Below are positions 1-10,193 of a DNA stretch of 64,000 bases, piece after piece. Within the stretch, counting starts at the first letter, position 1. Every line of letters begins with the position of its first letter. The notes below the pieces were generated by a model. The model was not told where the DNA came from. It searched no databases and worked only from the letters and a program-made list of their open reading frames with translations. The position numbers and the translations under genes are program-made. The stretch comes from Kingdonia uniflora (lineage: Eukaryota; Streptophyta; Magnoliopsida; Ranunculales; Circaeasteraceae): assembly GCA_014058105.1 (NCBI GenBank), contig JACGCM010002205.1:1674001-1738000 (forward strand), read 5' to 3'.

Positions 1-820
1 ACGGATGAAGTAGAAGCAAATGTCGATGTGCTTGGTTCTGGAATGTTGTTCAGGATTCTTGGAGATGTTGATTGCACTTGTATTATCACAAAAAATTGAC
101 ATCGTCCCCTGGACTATCCCATAGTCATGCACCATCTGTTTCATCCAGATCAATTGAGTTCAACAACTACCTGCAACAATATACTCCGCCTCTGTTGTGG
201 ATTGAGAAATACAATTCTGCTTCTTGCTTTGCCAAGCCACAAGATTATTTCCAATATAATAGCATCCACCTGAAATACTTTTCCTATTATCTGCATTACC
301 TGCCCAATCTGCATCGGAATACCCAATAACCTCGGAAGTTGTATCATGTGAGTACCATAATCCAAAATCAGAAGTCCCACATACATAACGAATAATATGT
401 TTTACAGCTTTTAAATGGGATTCTTTAAAATTACCTTCATACCGAGCACAAATACATACACTAAACATAATATCAAGACGAGTAACAGTAGGATAATGTA
501 AACTACCTATCATACTTTATACATCTTTTGTTCAACATCATTACCTGCCGAGTCCTTACTTAACTTTGTAGTGGTACTCATGGGTGTCCTGGCATGCTTT
601 ACAGAAGAGAGACTAAAGTTCTTCACAAGATCCCTGGCATACCTAGATTGAGAAATAAACATTCCTTTCTCCACTTAACGTATTTGGAGACCTAGGAAAT
701 AAGTTAGTTCCCCAACCATACTTATCTCGAATTCATTTTTTATTAATGCTGCAAAATAAGTGGTTAGTGAACTCGAAGTAGATCCAAAAATAATATCATC
801 TACGTATACCTGTGCAACGA
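1..820 (-). pseudogene. copia-1 pol: end of reverse transcriptase and RNase H
   Basis: The minus strand reads through the RT catalytic box YVDDIIFGS (about 785-815), then the RT thumb, then RNase H. The RNase H part at 160-513 contains YSDADWAGNADNRKSISG, the copia RNase H signature with its first aspartates, and EAEY with the catalytic glutamate. Leftward of 160 it continues with a CDNTSAINISKNP-like block and a TKHID-like block before leaving the window. Stops and frame changes separate the pieces between 513 and 820, so no full protein is made. In a working element this domain removes the RNA strand during cDNA synthesis. Confidence 0.88.
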
Positions 821-1291
821 GCATTGTGCCCCCTTCCGTTAGATAAATAGTATTTTATCAACTCCCCCTCGAACAAAACCCTTAGCTAAGAGAAAAATGG
901 AGAACCGTTCATACCATGCTCGAGGGACTTGCTTAAAACCGTAAAGGGACTTCTTCAAGTAGAACACGTGATCGGGATGATGAGGATCCTCAAACCCTTT
1001 TGGTTGGGCCACATACACTTTTTCCTCTAAGAGGCTGCTCAGAAAGGCACTCTTTACATCCATCATATACAACTTGAAGTTTTGATTGCACGCAAGAGCA
1101 AACAGTAGGTGAATAGACTCAAGCCTTGCTGTATGAGCAAACGTTTCAGCAACGTTAACTCCTTTGACTTGATTGTACCCTTGAGCGACCAATCTAGCTT
1201 TGTTTCGAATTACATTCCCAAGTTCGTCATATTTGATCTTATATACCCATTTAGTTCCAATGATATTTGCACCTGAGGGACAAGGAACCAA
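785..1291 (-). pseudogene. copia-1 pol: reverse transcriptase N-terminal part
   Basis: A 150-residue frame holds GTKWVYKIKYDELGNV, RLVAQGYNQ, MDVKSAFL and LKKSLYGFKQVPRAWYER. These are the conserved fingers/palm blocks of Ty1/copia reverse transcriptase; the aspartate in MDVKSAFL is the first catalytic residue. The expected YGLKQAPRAWYE motif has L to F and A to V changes. The frame stops just before the YVDD box, which continues in another frame to the left. The alternative, a viral or LINE RT, is excluded by the copia-specific motifs. Confidence 0.9.
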
Positions 1292-1330
1292 ATCCCAAAC
1301 ATCTTGACATCGAAACTGGCGAAGCTCATC

Positions 1331-2660
1331 TTATATTGCATGTAGCGAATATTCGTCTGAAAGAACTTCATTTACCGTAATAGATTTGATCACAGAAACA
1401 TAACAAACACAGTGCACCGTCTCATGGTGTTGGCTTCTAGTCTGAAACCGAGAGGTAGCATCCCCGATGATATCGGCATTTGAGTGATCCTTACAAAATT
1501 GTTGCCATCCGGGTTGCGGTACAGATAGGGCGGAAGGTTGTGTTGTAGCTGGAAGTGGTGGAGTATGGCTCGATGCAAGAATATCACTAGTTGATGTTTC
1601 TGGATTTTTCGTTGTACTATCATCTTCGCACACATCTGCAGGACCAAAGGTGCACGTATCATCCACAACCACATTACAAGACTTCATCATCACGTTAGCC
1701 CTCAAATTGTAGACTCGAAAAGCTCCACTATTTGTTGAGTAGCCCAATAAAATACCTTCATCACTCCGAGAGTCAAATTTCCCAATGTTCTCCCGATCTC
1801 TAAAGATGAAACATTTACTCCCAAAAACCCGGAAGTAGTTGACAATCGGCTTCTTTCCAAACCACAGCTCATAGGGCGTGTTTAGAGTAAGTGGACGTAG
1901 ATACACTCTATTAATAGTATAGCACGCAGTATGAATGGCCTCCCCACAAAAGTGTGTCGAAAGATCATTGCCGTAAAGTAAGACTCGTCCCATATCTTGA
2001 AGAACTTTAGTCTTCCTTTTTGCAACCCCATTCTGTTGTGGAGTGATTGGAGCAAAAAAATCATTCTTAATCCCATTTGAATTACAATACTCAACCACTC
2101 CAGTATCCTTAAACTCTCCTCCACGATCACTTCGAATTTTATCAATAGAGCAATCTTTCTCATTTTGGATTCGAAGCGATATATTGCGAAATTCTTCAAA
2201 AGTATTAGACTTCTCTTTCAAAAGTTTAATCCATGTATAACGAGAAAAATCATCCACCATTACCAAAATATACTTTTTACCTCCCAAGGATGTCGTTCTC
2301 ATAGGACCCATCAAGTCCATGTGTATTAGCTCAAGAATCCGAGTAGTAGCAATATTGTTGGACTTCTTTTGAGAGCTCTTTATTTGATTACCAATTTAAC
2401 AAGGACTGCACACTACGTTGCTCAATCTTCCCAACTTCGGAACTCCCCGAATCAACTCTTTACTTGTAATCTTGGACAAATCATTGAAGTTTATATGTCC
2501 CAACCTTTGATGCCATAAGTCCACATCACTCAGTTTTAGTTTGTTACACAGTATTGCTTCTTGTTGAATAGCATAACATTTATCAGCGGTTCTAGAAGCA
2601 TGCATCACACGTTGTCTTTGAGAGTTCAAAACATTATCAATTGCTACCACAGGAGATTGG
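1331..2660 (-). pseudogene. copia-1 pol: GAG-pre-integrase and integrase
   Basis: At 2396-2650 the frame shows DLWHQRLGHINF and ends in a CSPC pair, the His/Cys zinc-binding domain that precedes copia integrase. After a break, 1331-2320 gives the catalytic core: VMVDDFSRYTWI, then IRSDRGGEF, then TPQQNGVAKRK. In the last block the usual ERKN is AKRK, so the catalytic glutamate of the D,D-35-E triad seems to be lost. The tail around YLRPLTLNTPYELWFGKK is typical for copia. The enzyme would insert cDNA into the genome; this copy cannot work. Confidence 0.9.
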
Positions 2661-2976
2661 CCTTCAGCCCCTTAACTAAAAGAACATTATCAATTGCTGA
2701 AGTACCAAGTCCTTCGGCCTTTCCCTTTCCTACCACAAGAGATGTGCTCCCATCACCAAAAGTAACATTACCTCCCTGAATATTCTCTAGGTGACTCAGC
2801 TTGGACCCATCACCAGTCATATGACATGAACACCCACTATCCATATACCATTGAACTGACTTGAAAGCATTCAAAGCAATTAGAGCAGCATTACACCTCA
2901 TCTGAGGTACCAAATCCATCTTTCGTACCCAAATGCTTCGAAAAAAATTCGACTTGTAGTTTCCTGTGCAAACCAT
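2644..2976 (-). pseudogene. copia-1 aspartic protease
   Basis: The 110-residue frame contains WYMDSGCSCHMTGD, the retropepsin-type active site (D-S-G), and a following VTFGDG strand. It precedes GAG-pre-integrase and overlaps the end of the gag frame, as in a normal single gag-pol polyprotein. Its role in a living element is to cut the polyprotein into gag, protease, integrase and RT. The active-site Asp-Ser-Gly is still present here, but the surrounding polyprotein frame is broken. Confidence 0.88.
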
Positions 2977-4814
2977 CTAGATGCATTCTCACTTTTCACA
3001 TTATAATTATATCTAGAAATCACATTAGAATTATATCTATATCCATTGACAGGTCCAACAAATCTACAGTAAGATGTAATATGTCTTTTTCGACCACATA
3101 TGCTACAATAATAAATTTTAAAGTAAGAGGCTTTTTTGGATATCATGGTATGAGTAGTGGATATTATGTTATGTTTAGGCACTGAAGTAGACGCAGTTGC
3201 TTTCACAAACTTTGTGATTTGAGGAGTCTTGGCATGAGGAAGAGATTCATCATATTCTAGACCCCTTTTGTCACTATCCGTCTTTCCCATACATAATATT
3301 TTATCAATGTTCCTGGCCCCATGACAAAACTTCTCAATTTTCTACTGAGATAGAACTACATCAAGCTTGGCCGAACAAAGTTCGTCCAAAGTTGATTTCA
3401 TTTTCTCATTTGTATCATTAACTTTTTTTTCTAAATATACAACTTTGTCATGTAGGCCTTATTGCTCATTCTCAAGAACCTCTATCTCGTGACTTGTACT
3501 ATCAGTTTTGCCTTGAAATTCGCACGTAAGTGTATTAACTTAGTATTTCAAGACTTTGTTAAGTTTACTGAGTTTCATACACTTGGCGAGAGTCTGAGCA
3601 TACATGTCCTCAAGATAAAGGTCATCAAACTCCTTAAACTCATTTTGTTCTTGATTACTCTGATTTTCATCAGAATTTTCAAGTTCAAAAGCGTCAAAAT
3701 TATTATTGCCACAATTAAAAATCACAGGATATGCACAATATGGTCCATTATCAACTACTTGGGGATTACTATCATTGTTATCATGTTCATCATCACTATC
3801 ATCCTAAGTAACACTAATATTCATAGTTTTATGAGTTATTCCAAATTTCTTATTAAGACAGTTATGGACATAGTGACCAAAGTTGTGACATTTGTAACAT
3901 TCAACTTGACTAAGGTCAGTATCATTATTGGTCTGTCGATTATAAGATTTGACACGATCATGAGGTTTTGGTTTATAGTTCATAGATTGCCCTTGTTTCT
4001 GAAATTGACGTTTTTTCAATATTTTTTAAAATTGTTGACTATTAAGGGCAATTGATGAATCTATATCCGAACATTCATCCTCATCTGAGATAAATGAGTG
4101 ATCAACATCTTTGGAACCCTTAGAAAAGAAGAGTGAGATGAAGACGTGAAAACAATACTCTTGTTCTTCTCGGGGTTTTCCATTCTCATCTCGAGTTCAA
4201 ACATTCACAATTTTCTAGCCAATGTATCGGGTTTCATTTTCTTAAGATCTCGTGCTTCCTCAATAGCATCACGTCTGAATCTAAAGCTCTTAGGAAAAGA
4301 TCTTAGAACTTTACGAACTATTTGAACATCGGAGTATGTTGCTCCTAATGCGGCACTAGTGTTTACAATATCACTTAGTCTCGCATAGAACTCGTCAAAG
4401 GGTTTATTTTCACTCATTCTGGTATTCTCAAATTGCGAAGTAAGCATTTGAAGCTTACTTTCTTTGACTGTATCATTGCCTTCATGAGTTCGAACTAAAA
4501 TGTCCCAAGCTTCTTTAGAAGTGGTACATGCAGAGATATGTTGAAACTCACTTTGACTCACAGCCATAAAAATAGCATTAAGGCCTTTAGAATTACAACC
4601 AACAGTATTATTTTCTTTTCTTGACCATTGGTTCCTAGGTTTAAAGACCTCAATAGCACTCTATGGTGGACCTTGCATCACAGTAGGGAGTGTCCATCCA
4701 TCCTCAACAGCAATCCATACATCTTCTCTAGTTGATGACTTTCTAGTATGGGTGTTCTTTACTATCAAAGAGTAGAAGGCGATTTATAGAACCTCTAAAC
4801 TTCTCGAAACTCAT
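2898..4814 (-). pseudogene. copia-1 gag with two candidate zinc knuckles
   Basis: An ATG at 4814 (minus) begins a gag-like region broken by several stops. At 4205-4567 the frame matches the UBN2-type gag of copia elements, with CTTSKEAWDILVRTHEG and FYARLSDIVN. CCHC knuckles appear twice: CYKCHNFGHYVHNC at 3804-4019 and CSICGRKRHITSYC at 2898-3290. Both fit C-x2-C-x4-H-x4-C spacing. Gag packages the RNA in virus-like particles. Between the blocks, 3300-3800 is rich in N, E and D codons but has no clear domain. Two knuckles fit the long gag of SIRE-type elements. Confidence 0.8.
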
Positions 4815-4873
4815 TATTCTCAAACAAACTATCCGGGATCCACGTTTAGATTATTAAACATCGAAACGTGACC

Positions 4874-4885
4874 GCTCTGATAGCA
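4874..4885 (-). promoter_or_regulatory. primer binding site of copia-1
   Basis: On the minus strand this reads TGCTATCAGAGC, one base different from TGGTATCAGAGC, the complement of the initiator-Met tRNA end used by most plant copia elements. It lies directly inside the right-hand LTR, which fixes that LTR as the 5' one and the element as minus-strand. Confidence 0.8.
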
Positions 4886-4887
4886 AT

Positions 4888-5873
4888 TAAAAGTTTTAAA
4901 ACGCTTGATTCGATTGTTTTATGTCTAAATCGAAAGGTCTTAATTCATTTGAATTAATGGTTTGTGTTTAACCTAAATCAAGTTGATTCAATTAACTAAT
5001 GTCAAGCAAGCAGTTAGAAACATAAAGACACGGACAAAAATTTTTAACCCTGAGAGAAACTTTTCTCAAGAGAAAAACTCACAGGTCGCTATCGAATCAC
5101 TCGACAACTAAACAATCCACTATGAAAAAGAATTACAAGAATGTGACTACTTACAGACTTGATAAACGCATCTTGTGGTTATCTCTCTTCTAATCAAGCT
5201 CCTAACAACCAATTCCTCGTTCTCGCAACGCCCTGCCTCGGATAACACACCAAAACTTCAAAGCTTAAATTGCTCAAGTTCTTCAATCCATAATCAGGGT
5301 TTCTTGATTAATGATGATTAATTCAAGATATGAGTGTTTTAATTCTTTCTTGAATCTCTCAAAAGTAATCTCTCCTCACTCTTAAATAACAAGCCCTTGA
5401 AAAATTTGATTTTCGAAGTAATTTTTTTTTTTAAATGAAAATTATCTTTTATTAGAAAACATAAATCACGGCCTCTGTTCAAATAGAAATAAACGTATTC
5501 GAATAGAAATTAAGCAGAGCCAATCTATTCGAATAACAAAAAAAATTATTCGAATAAAAAACAGACTGAAGCATTTTATTCGAATAAAATAAAATTTATT
5601 TGAATAGAAATGTTCTTAGTTCTATTCGAATAGAAAAAATTCTATTCGAATAGAATTTCTGTTATCTTAAAAAAAACGTACTTATTACCTGGGCTTGATA
5701 TTTAGAAATAAAGAGTTAGAAACCCACTTACTTGTTGTCAGTCCAACTGTAGTCTCTCCACATGCACTCACTGACGTCTCTCCACGTGCACTCACTGACG
5801 TCGGATAACCACGAGATCGTACTGACACCTACTCTAGACACTAAATGAAACAAACTACAAAATGGATGTTTCA
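4888..5873 (-). repeat. 5' LTR of copia-1
   Basis: The left edge is set by the primer binding site. The right edge at TTTCA mirrors the TGAAA start of the related solo LTR at 13193. The two LTRs also share an exon-like leader block (GTGGTTATC near the start; a block with AGAGAGATAA and a following TCTGTAAGT later), so they belong to one family. It carries an array of ATTCGAAT palindromes (5495-5655) and, near its right edge, two copies of a 24-bp unit containing CTCTCCAC.TGCACTCACTGA (5755-5805). The terminal C of the canonical CA end seems lost at 4888. Confidence 0.8.
5480..5655. repeat. ATTCGAAT palindrome array inside the copia-1 LTR
   Basis: The core TTCGAA occurs at about 5498, 5528, 5549, 5579, 5625 and 5645, mostly as ATTCGAAT followed by AGAAA or AACAAA, with at least two degenerate copies (near 5478 and 5609). 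Spacing is irregular at 20-45 bp, so this is a dispersed motif array and not a simple satellite. The homologous position in the solo LTR at 13193-14132 carries GTTCGAAC cores instead. Confidence 0.85.
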
Positions 5874-6560
5874 AATCTATGATGTTTTAATATTAAACAC
5901 AGTAGCAAATTTGAAGTTAATTTACACCATTGTATACTAGGTTATTCTCACCCTTGCATACCAGGATATTCTCCCCAGACACTCTCGAAAAATATATTCC
6001 TACCATTCCCCAGCTCAACAAGATTATGTGAAAATCTTATATCAACTCACGACTGCACATATCCAAGATGACTTGACAGCAATCTTCAGCTCCTGATTTC
6101 ATGTATCCAACCTTGTGAGACAAAATCCGCAACTTTTACCATCACATATGGCCATTCAGCATTCTTTGCAGCCAACCTTGTGCGACAAAAAATCCACCAC
6201 TTATACAAGATTGTTTCTCCTTTGCTAAGGCTGAATGAATCCCTGTTCTAATAGGGCAGCCATCCATTTCTTCTACAGATCACTTGATGCAGCTCCCAGC
6301 GCCTGCCAAAAAAAGTTATAAGACAACATTAATCATTGTAGAATTTCCAAAAGCGGGATTTCTTTCTGCATCTGTAATTACAAGATTATCATCTGATTAT
6401 AAACGATTAAAGAGTTCCTCATGGATCCTAGCCTGATGAATCTTCAGGATCCCAATCAGAATTTTTGAGATTGGTTTTAGCTATTATAGCCTGCTTCTGA
6501 AATGGAGTTTATTTCTGTCAGTCCATAGTTGTTCATAACATACAACAAAATGAATTAAGA
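5874..6560. other. AT-rich spacer without recognisable gene
   Basis: No long frame, no RNA gene and no terminal repeats were recognised. It starts directly at the outer edge of the copia-1 LTR and ends at LINE remnants. A CTTGTG(A/C)GACAAAA-type string occurs twice (near 6112 and 6178), hinting at a small old duplication. Confidence 0.5.
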
Positions 6561-6599
6561 CCTACATTAAATCATTTTTATAAAACTCAAATCTACGAC

Positions 6600-6830
6600 A
6601 ATGTCAAGCAAAGATGTTTGCTAGGGTTCACAGGTATGAATATACCAGCCAGTATAACTGCACATGAACTGCAGGCAATTAAATTTGGACTTAGAATTGG
6701 CATCAACAAAGGGATCAAAAGAGTACATGTTGCAACCGACTCGGTAATGGTCTACTTGATATATCATTGTCGGCATGAACTGCTGTCTCCTCCCTGGAGA
6801 TGTGCATCTCCAGGCTCATCCACAGTGTTC
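6600..6830 (+). pseudogene. RNase H fragment of an L1-like LINE
   Basis: The frame reads ITAHELQAIKFGLRIGIN, then VHVATDSVMVYLI. This matches the RVT_3/RNase H domain at the end of plant L1-type ORF2: the (A)E...A...GL helix with a catalytic Glu and the V..(E/A)TDS strand with a catalytic Asp. The upstream strand with the first Asp is missing and the C-terminal basic part is lost at about 6790. Domesticated RNase H-like host genes share this fold, so the LINE origin is likely but not certain. Confidence 0.65.
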
Positions 6831-6904
6831 TCTACGATAGATTTCCTTGCATATTTTAGTATTACTACCGTTTTTCCCAATCATTAATTATTCATTGGGT
6901 CATG

Positions 6905-7205
6905 GGTCCCTCTACCCCAACTTTTGCCTAGCATAAAGAAAGAAAAGGAACGTCAAACACAGTGGTAACAATGTTGTCAAGCCAATTTTCAGTCCTGATA
7001 AAGAAAGGGGAAGGAAACAAAAACTTCTTAGCATGGACATAAGTGTCAAAGGCCCCATGACATAAATTACAACATGGATCCTACAAAATATGACTTTCGA
7101 AAGCTTATATCTAGTGGGAAAAACATTTGCGAACAATTTCCACGCGAAAGTTTGAATTTCATAAGATACTTGAAGTACCCAAATAAGTTTACTCCGCTTC
7201 ATATC
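6905..7205 (-). pseudogene. zf-RVT (LINE C-terminal zinc finger) fragment
   Basis: The minus strand encodes IWVLQVSYEIQTFAWKLFAN followed by VFPTRYKLSK. This fits the zf-RVT motif of plant LINE ORF2 (I...P.KI..F.WR...N.LPT...L). The Cys residues that normally follow are mostly lost. It points toward the RNase H fragment at 6600-6830, which lies on the opposite strand, so the two pieces are either from separate insertions or from one inverted element. Confidence 0.6.
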
Positions 7206-7530
7206 AGTACTTCTAGTCTCTAATATGGACTGTTATAGGCTTATATAGGATTTTACAGTGAGCATCCCGCTTGCTTCAGGTCTCCATCAAATTTATATCC
7301 ATCCTATAGTACTCGTAAGAATAGGAATTCTGAGAATTGCATTTACTTCAAATTTGACTCAGAACACTCTAGAATGAGAAGTGTAAATCAGCATATAAAG
7401 AACTAAGAAGAGATTTACAACGTATCCTATTCTAGCTGTTACTTACATTGGGGGAAAGTGTGTGCTTCGTAACAATGCATCATTAAACATACTCTAACTG
7501 TGTGTTCATGCAGGAAGGGAAGGTTGTTGT
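7206..7530. other. spacer without recognisable feature
   Basis: No open frame or known repeat family was recognised between the zf-RVT fragment and the gypsy fragment. Confidence 0.5.
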
Positions 7531-8490
7531 GTATGCTTTGAGATAACTTTAAGTGCAACAAGAAGAACTGTCCTACTCATGACATAGAGTTGGCAGAGAC
7601 GATGTTTATAATAAACATTATCTTAATGAAGAGAAGTTTAAGCGAGCTTTTTCTGATCATAAGATTTTGAAGTATGTGCTATTTCAGGAGCTATATGAGG
7701 CAGTGCAGATGATAGATTATGAGTTTGACTTATATTATCACCCATGAAAGACTAATGTAGTGGCCGAGGCTTTAATCCGCAAGTTGAGAAGAATAGTTGC
7801 TCAGATTATGGTTCAGACATAGAGTTGGCAGAGACGATGTTTATAATAAGCATTATCTTAATGAAGAGAAGTTTAAGCGAGCTTTTTTTGATCATAAGAT
7901 TTTGAAGTATGTGCTATTTCAGGAGCTATATGAGGCAGTGCAGATGATAGATTATGAGTTTGACTTATATTATCACCCATGAAAGACTAATGTAGTGGCC
8001 GAGGCTTTAATCCGCAAGTTGAGAAGAATAGTTGCTCAGATTATGGTTCAGGAATGGTTCTATAGACGATTACGGGTTGAATTTACTATAGGTGGTTGTC
8101 CTGTTCATTTGATAATTTAACCGCCTTTGATTTATATAATAGAGTGTAAAGCTACAATCTTAGGCATTGGATGATAGTAGATTGGGCAGTCAGCTCTGAT
8201 GGCAGCATTAAATATATGGGTTACGTGTATTGGATTTGAAGGAGTTGAAGTGTGATATCATGAGTGAAACTTGAGGCATGCATTTAGATAGGAGGAAGAT
8301 ATATCAGGACTTGAAAAGACATTATTGGTGGAAAAATGGCAAGGCGTTTGGCAAGATTGAGAAAACAGAAAAGTACTTATAAAAAGCCAGTGAAAGTGGA
8401 AAGTGAAAGGCATATTAAGCAACAGTGTTACTTTCTCAGTGAGAAAGTGAAAAAGACGGTTAGGCAGTTCAGCAAAAAAAATAAAAAAAA
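7530..8490 (+). pseudogene. Ty3/gypsy pol fragment: RNase H and integrase zinc-binding domain
   Basis: Reading plus, broken frames give a VVYAL-like start, HDIELAETMF, HYLNEEKFKRAFSDHKILKY, then YDFDLYYHP-like and NVVAEALIRKLRR. These are the RT-linked RNase H blocks of chromovirus-type gypsy elements (THDLELA, DHKSLKY, YHPGKANVVADALSRK). At 8270-8350 a block like YQDLKRHYWW is the start of the integrase zinc-binding domain. The first part is present twice because of a tandem duplication. No LTRs were found nearby. Probable Tekay/Del-type relic, by motif memory only. Confidence 0.75.
7581..8050 (+). repeat. 235-bp near-perfect tandem duplication
   Basis: Two head-to-tail copies, 7581-7815 and 7816-8050, start with GACATAGAGTTGGCAGAGAC. 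By eye only two substitutions separate them: AAACATT versus AAGCATT, and CTTTTTCTG versus CTTTTTTTG. The duplicated unit is inside an otherwise strongly decayed gypsy RNase H fragment, so the duplication is much younger than the insertion. Confidence 0.92.
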
Positions 8491-9128
8491 TAGTTGAGGT
8501 TGGTGTATTGCTTTGGTCCATCATCACCACATGTAAAGCAAATATTATGCACATCTTCGAACTCTATTCTTGTTTAGTATTACCAATAGACGTACAAGAA
8601 AAGAGAAGGAGATTGTGTCAATCTCAAGGAATATGCGAGTAAATCGGTCCTGCTATACATTGGAAGTGTAGAACTCAAACAGCATCTTTTAGAATATTAA
8701 ATTCAGAGGCCCTTCAATCTGTTGTACATCAATTAAGCATCAAATAATGTCCAAAGACCCACCATGCACCTTCAAAAAATATTCGTGTAATTAATCTATA
8801 CACCTAAAGGAATAGTCTTTCCTCCAACTTGCAATCCTGGCCATTCGTGAGCAAAATTTCGCAGGTCAAGGCCTTTTTAGACTGCTTGGATTTGTTCTGA
8901 ATTTTATAATTAAGTCCCAACCGTCGGATTCGAAGCAAAATTTCTGTCAATGTTCCCAACTCTAAAACGCCAAATAATCTGCCGAAATAGGTAAAAATTT
9001 CTGTCGTCGATTGTTAAACGTTAAATCATTTAGCAAAATTCCCCGTTTCTTTAAAACACAACCTTTCTCTCCAATGGATCTTTCCCTCTAAACCCTAGCT
9101 TAACTTCTCCGACCCTCAAACACTCCCA
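8491..9128. other. intergenic stretch with probable promoter/5' end of a plus-strand gene
   Basis: No coding domain is visible up to about 9060. From about 9060 the composition changes to a pyrimidine-rich leader with AAACCCTAGC, which is very common in the 5' UTRs of plant nuclear genes, followed by an ATG at 9129 and a GT donor after about 9188. This suggests the transcription start of the broken gene described next. No TATA box could be fixed with confidence. Confidence 0.4.
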
Positions 9129-9412
9129 ATGCTTCAAATCCTGAAGGAGAGAAAATCGTCACCTCTACATCGTCTTCACACGTCAAAGTAATCATCTCTC
9201 CTTTCCTCATTATCCAATCTGTTTTGTTTATTAGGTTATCATCATCGATTGATAATGTTAGATTGTGTTTATATTGGATGATTTTGTAATTGGGTGTTGG
9301 ATCGGACTTGAATCCACTGTTAGGTTTGGGTATCTCATGCTTGATTGGGTATTTTTTATTATTTTAATTTTGATGTTTATTATGATTGTTGGTAGTGGTA
9401 ACTGATTGGGTC

Positions 9413-10185
9413 CAAGGTAGTTAATGCGTGTTGCGATGCAATACGATCACGAGCAAAATATTGCTACTGTGAATAGCGCGAATACTGCAACGCTATTGCG
9501 AATATTGTGATACTGTAGGCAAAAGTTGTATAAAATCCTTATATATGTGCATATAAATCTATATATGTAATATATTTATTAAGAAAAGCATATAAAATAT
9601 AATATAACACTAACAAATTTAGGTAATCCAAAATGGAAATGAATAACTAAAATATCTACATATACCAATTACCAGCTAACAAAAATAACTTGGAATAATA
9701 GTAAGAGTTGACAAGTAAAAACTAACAAACCATAACTAAGAAATTCAAATATGTCAAGTATCAAATTAATACATATGGTTGAGGGGATTTCTTGGAATGT
9801 ATGTGTTTCATATTTTAGGTTTTACTTTGAATGAGGTAATTGAGTATCTCGTTTCTCACATCTCTTATCTTAATCTTATTAAGAAGCTTATACTTGTAAT
9901 TGTATTATATATTAGTATGGTATAATATATTTAGCAATTGTTTATTATATAAGGTCTTTTTCGATTAGTATTAGTGTATACTCGCACAATATTTTTATTC
10001 TTTGTGTTTTCTATCGTGTTTTAGTTGGCATTTCGTATTTGCGTTGCATTAGGAAATGCGATAATATACAATAAAAATTGAGAAATGCGACAAAATGCAA
10101 CGCATCTTCATCCGATCGCATTTAAAGGGTTGTGATGGATATGTGATACGATTCCAGGTCGCATCAAACGTATCTGACTACCTTG
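9413..10185. mobile_element. hAT-like non-autonomous element (MITE), 773 bp
   Basis: The ends are inverted: CAAGGTAGT at the left and ACTACCTTG at the right. They are flanked by a perfect 8-bp target repeat ATTGGGTC (9405-9412 and 10186-10193). An 8-bp repeat is the hallmark of hAT transposition. Both subterminal regions repeat GCGATGCAA and TTGCGAAT-type strings in inverted orientation. No transposase frame is inside. It sits in what looks like intron 1 of the broken gene. Confidence 0.88.
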
Positions 10186-10193
10186 ATTGGGTC

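Larger units (their letters stand above)
1..5873 (-). mobile_element. Ty1/copia retrotransposon, SIRE/Maximus-like (copia-1), 3' end outside window
   Basis: Reading leftward the order is 5' LTR, primer binding site, gag with a zinc knuckle, aspartic protease, GAG-pre-integrase, integrase, RT and RNase H. PR-INT-RT-RH is the diagnostic copia order. The protease block (WYMDSGCSCHMTGD, then VTFGDG) and a gag block like VEDGW..PTVMQGPP resemble the SIRE/Maximus lineage, as does the roughly 1-kb LTR; the lineage call is an inference from memory of the family. The frame is interrupted many times, so this is a dead copy. The 3' LTR and the partner target repeat of AATCT (5874-5878) should lie left of the window. 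Confidence 0.9.

Noticed and set aside
3462..4055. 197-codon plus-strand frame
   Set aside because: It is a shadow of the copia-1 gag region; the minus strand carries recognisable zinc knuckle motifs and the plus translation is low-complexity hydrophobic (I, F, L).
5480..5655. Heat-shock element cluster as in heat-activated copia elements
   Set aside because: Canonical sites need TTC and GAA separated by two bases; here they are directly joined (TTCGAA), so a heat-shock-factor explanation is not supported by the sequence.
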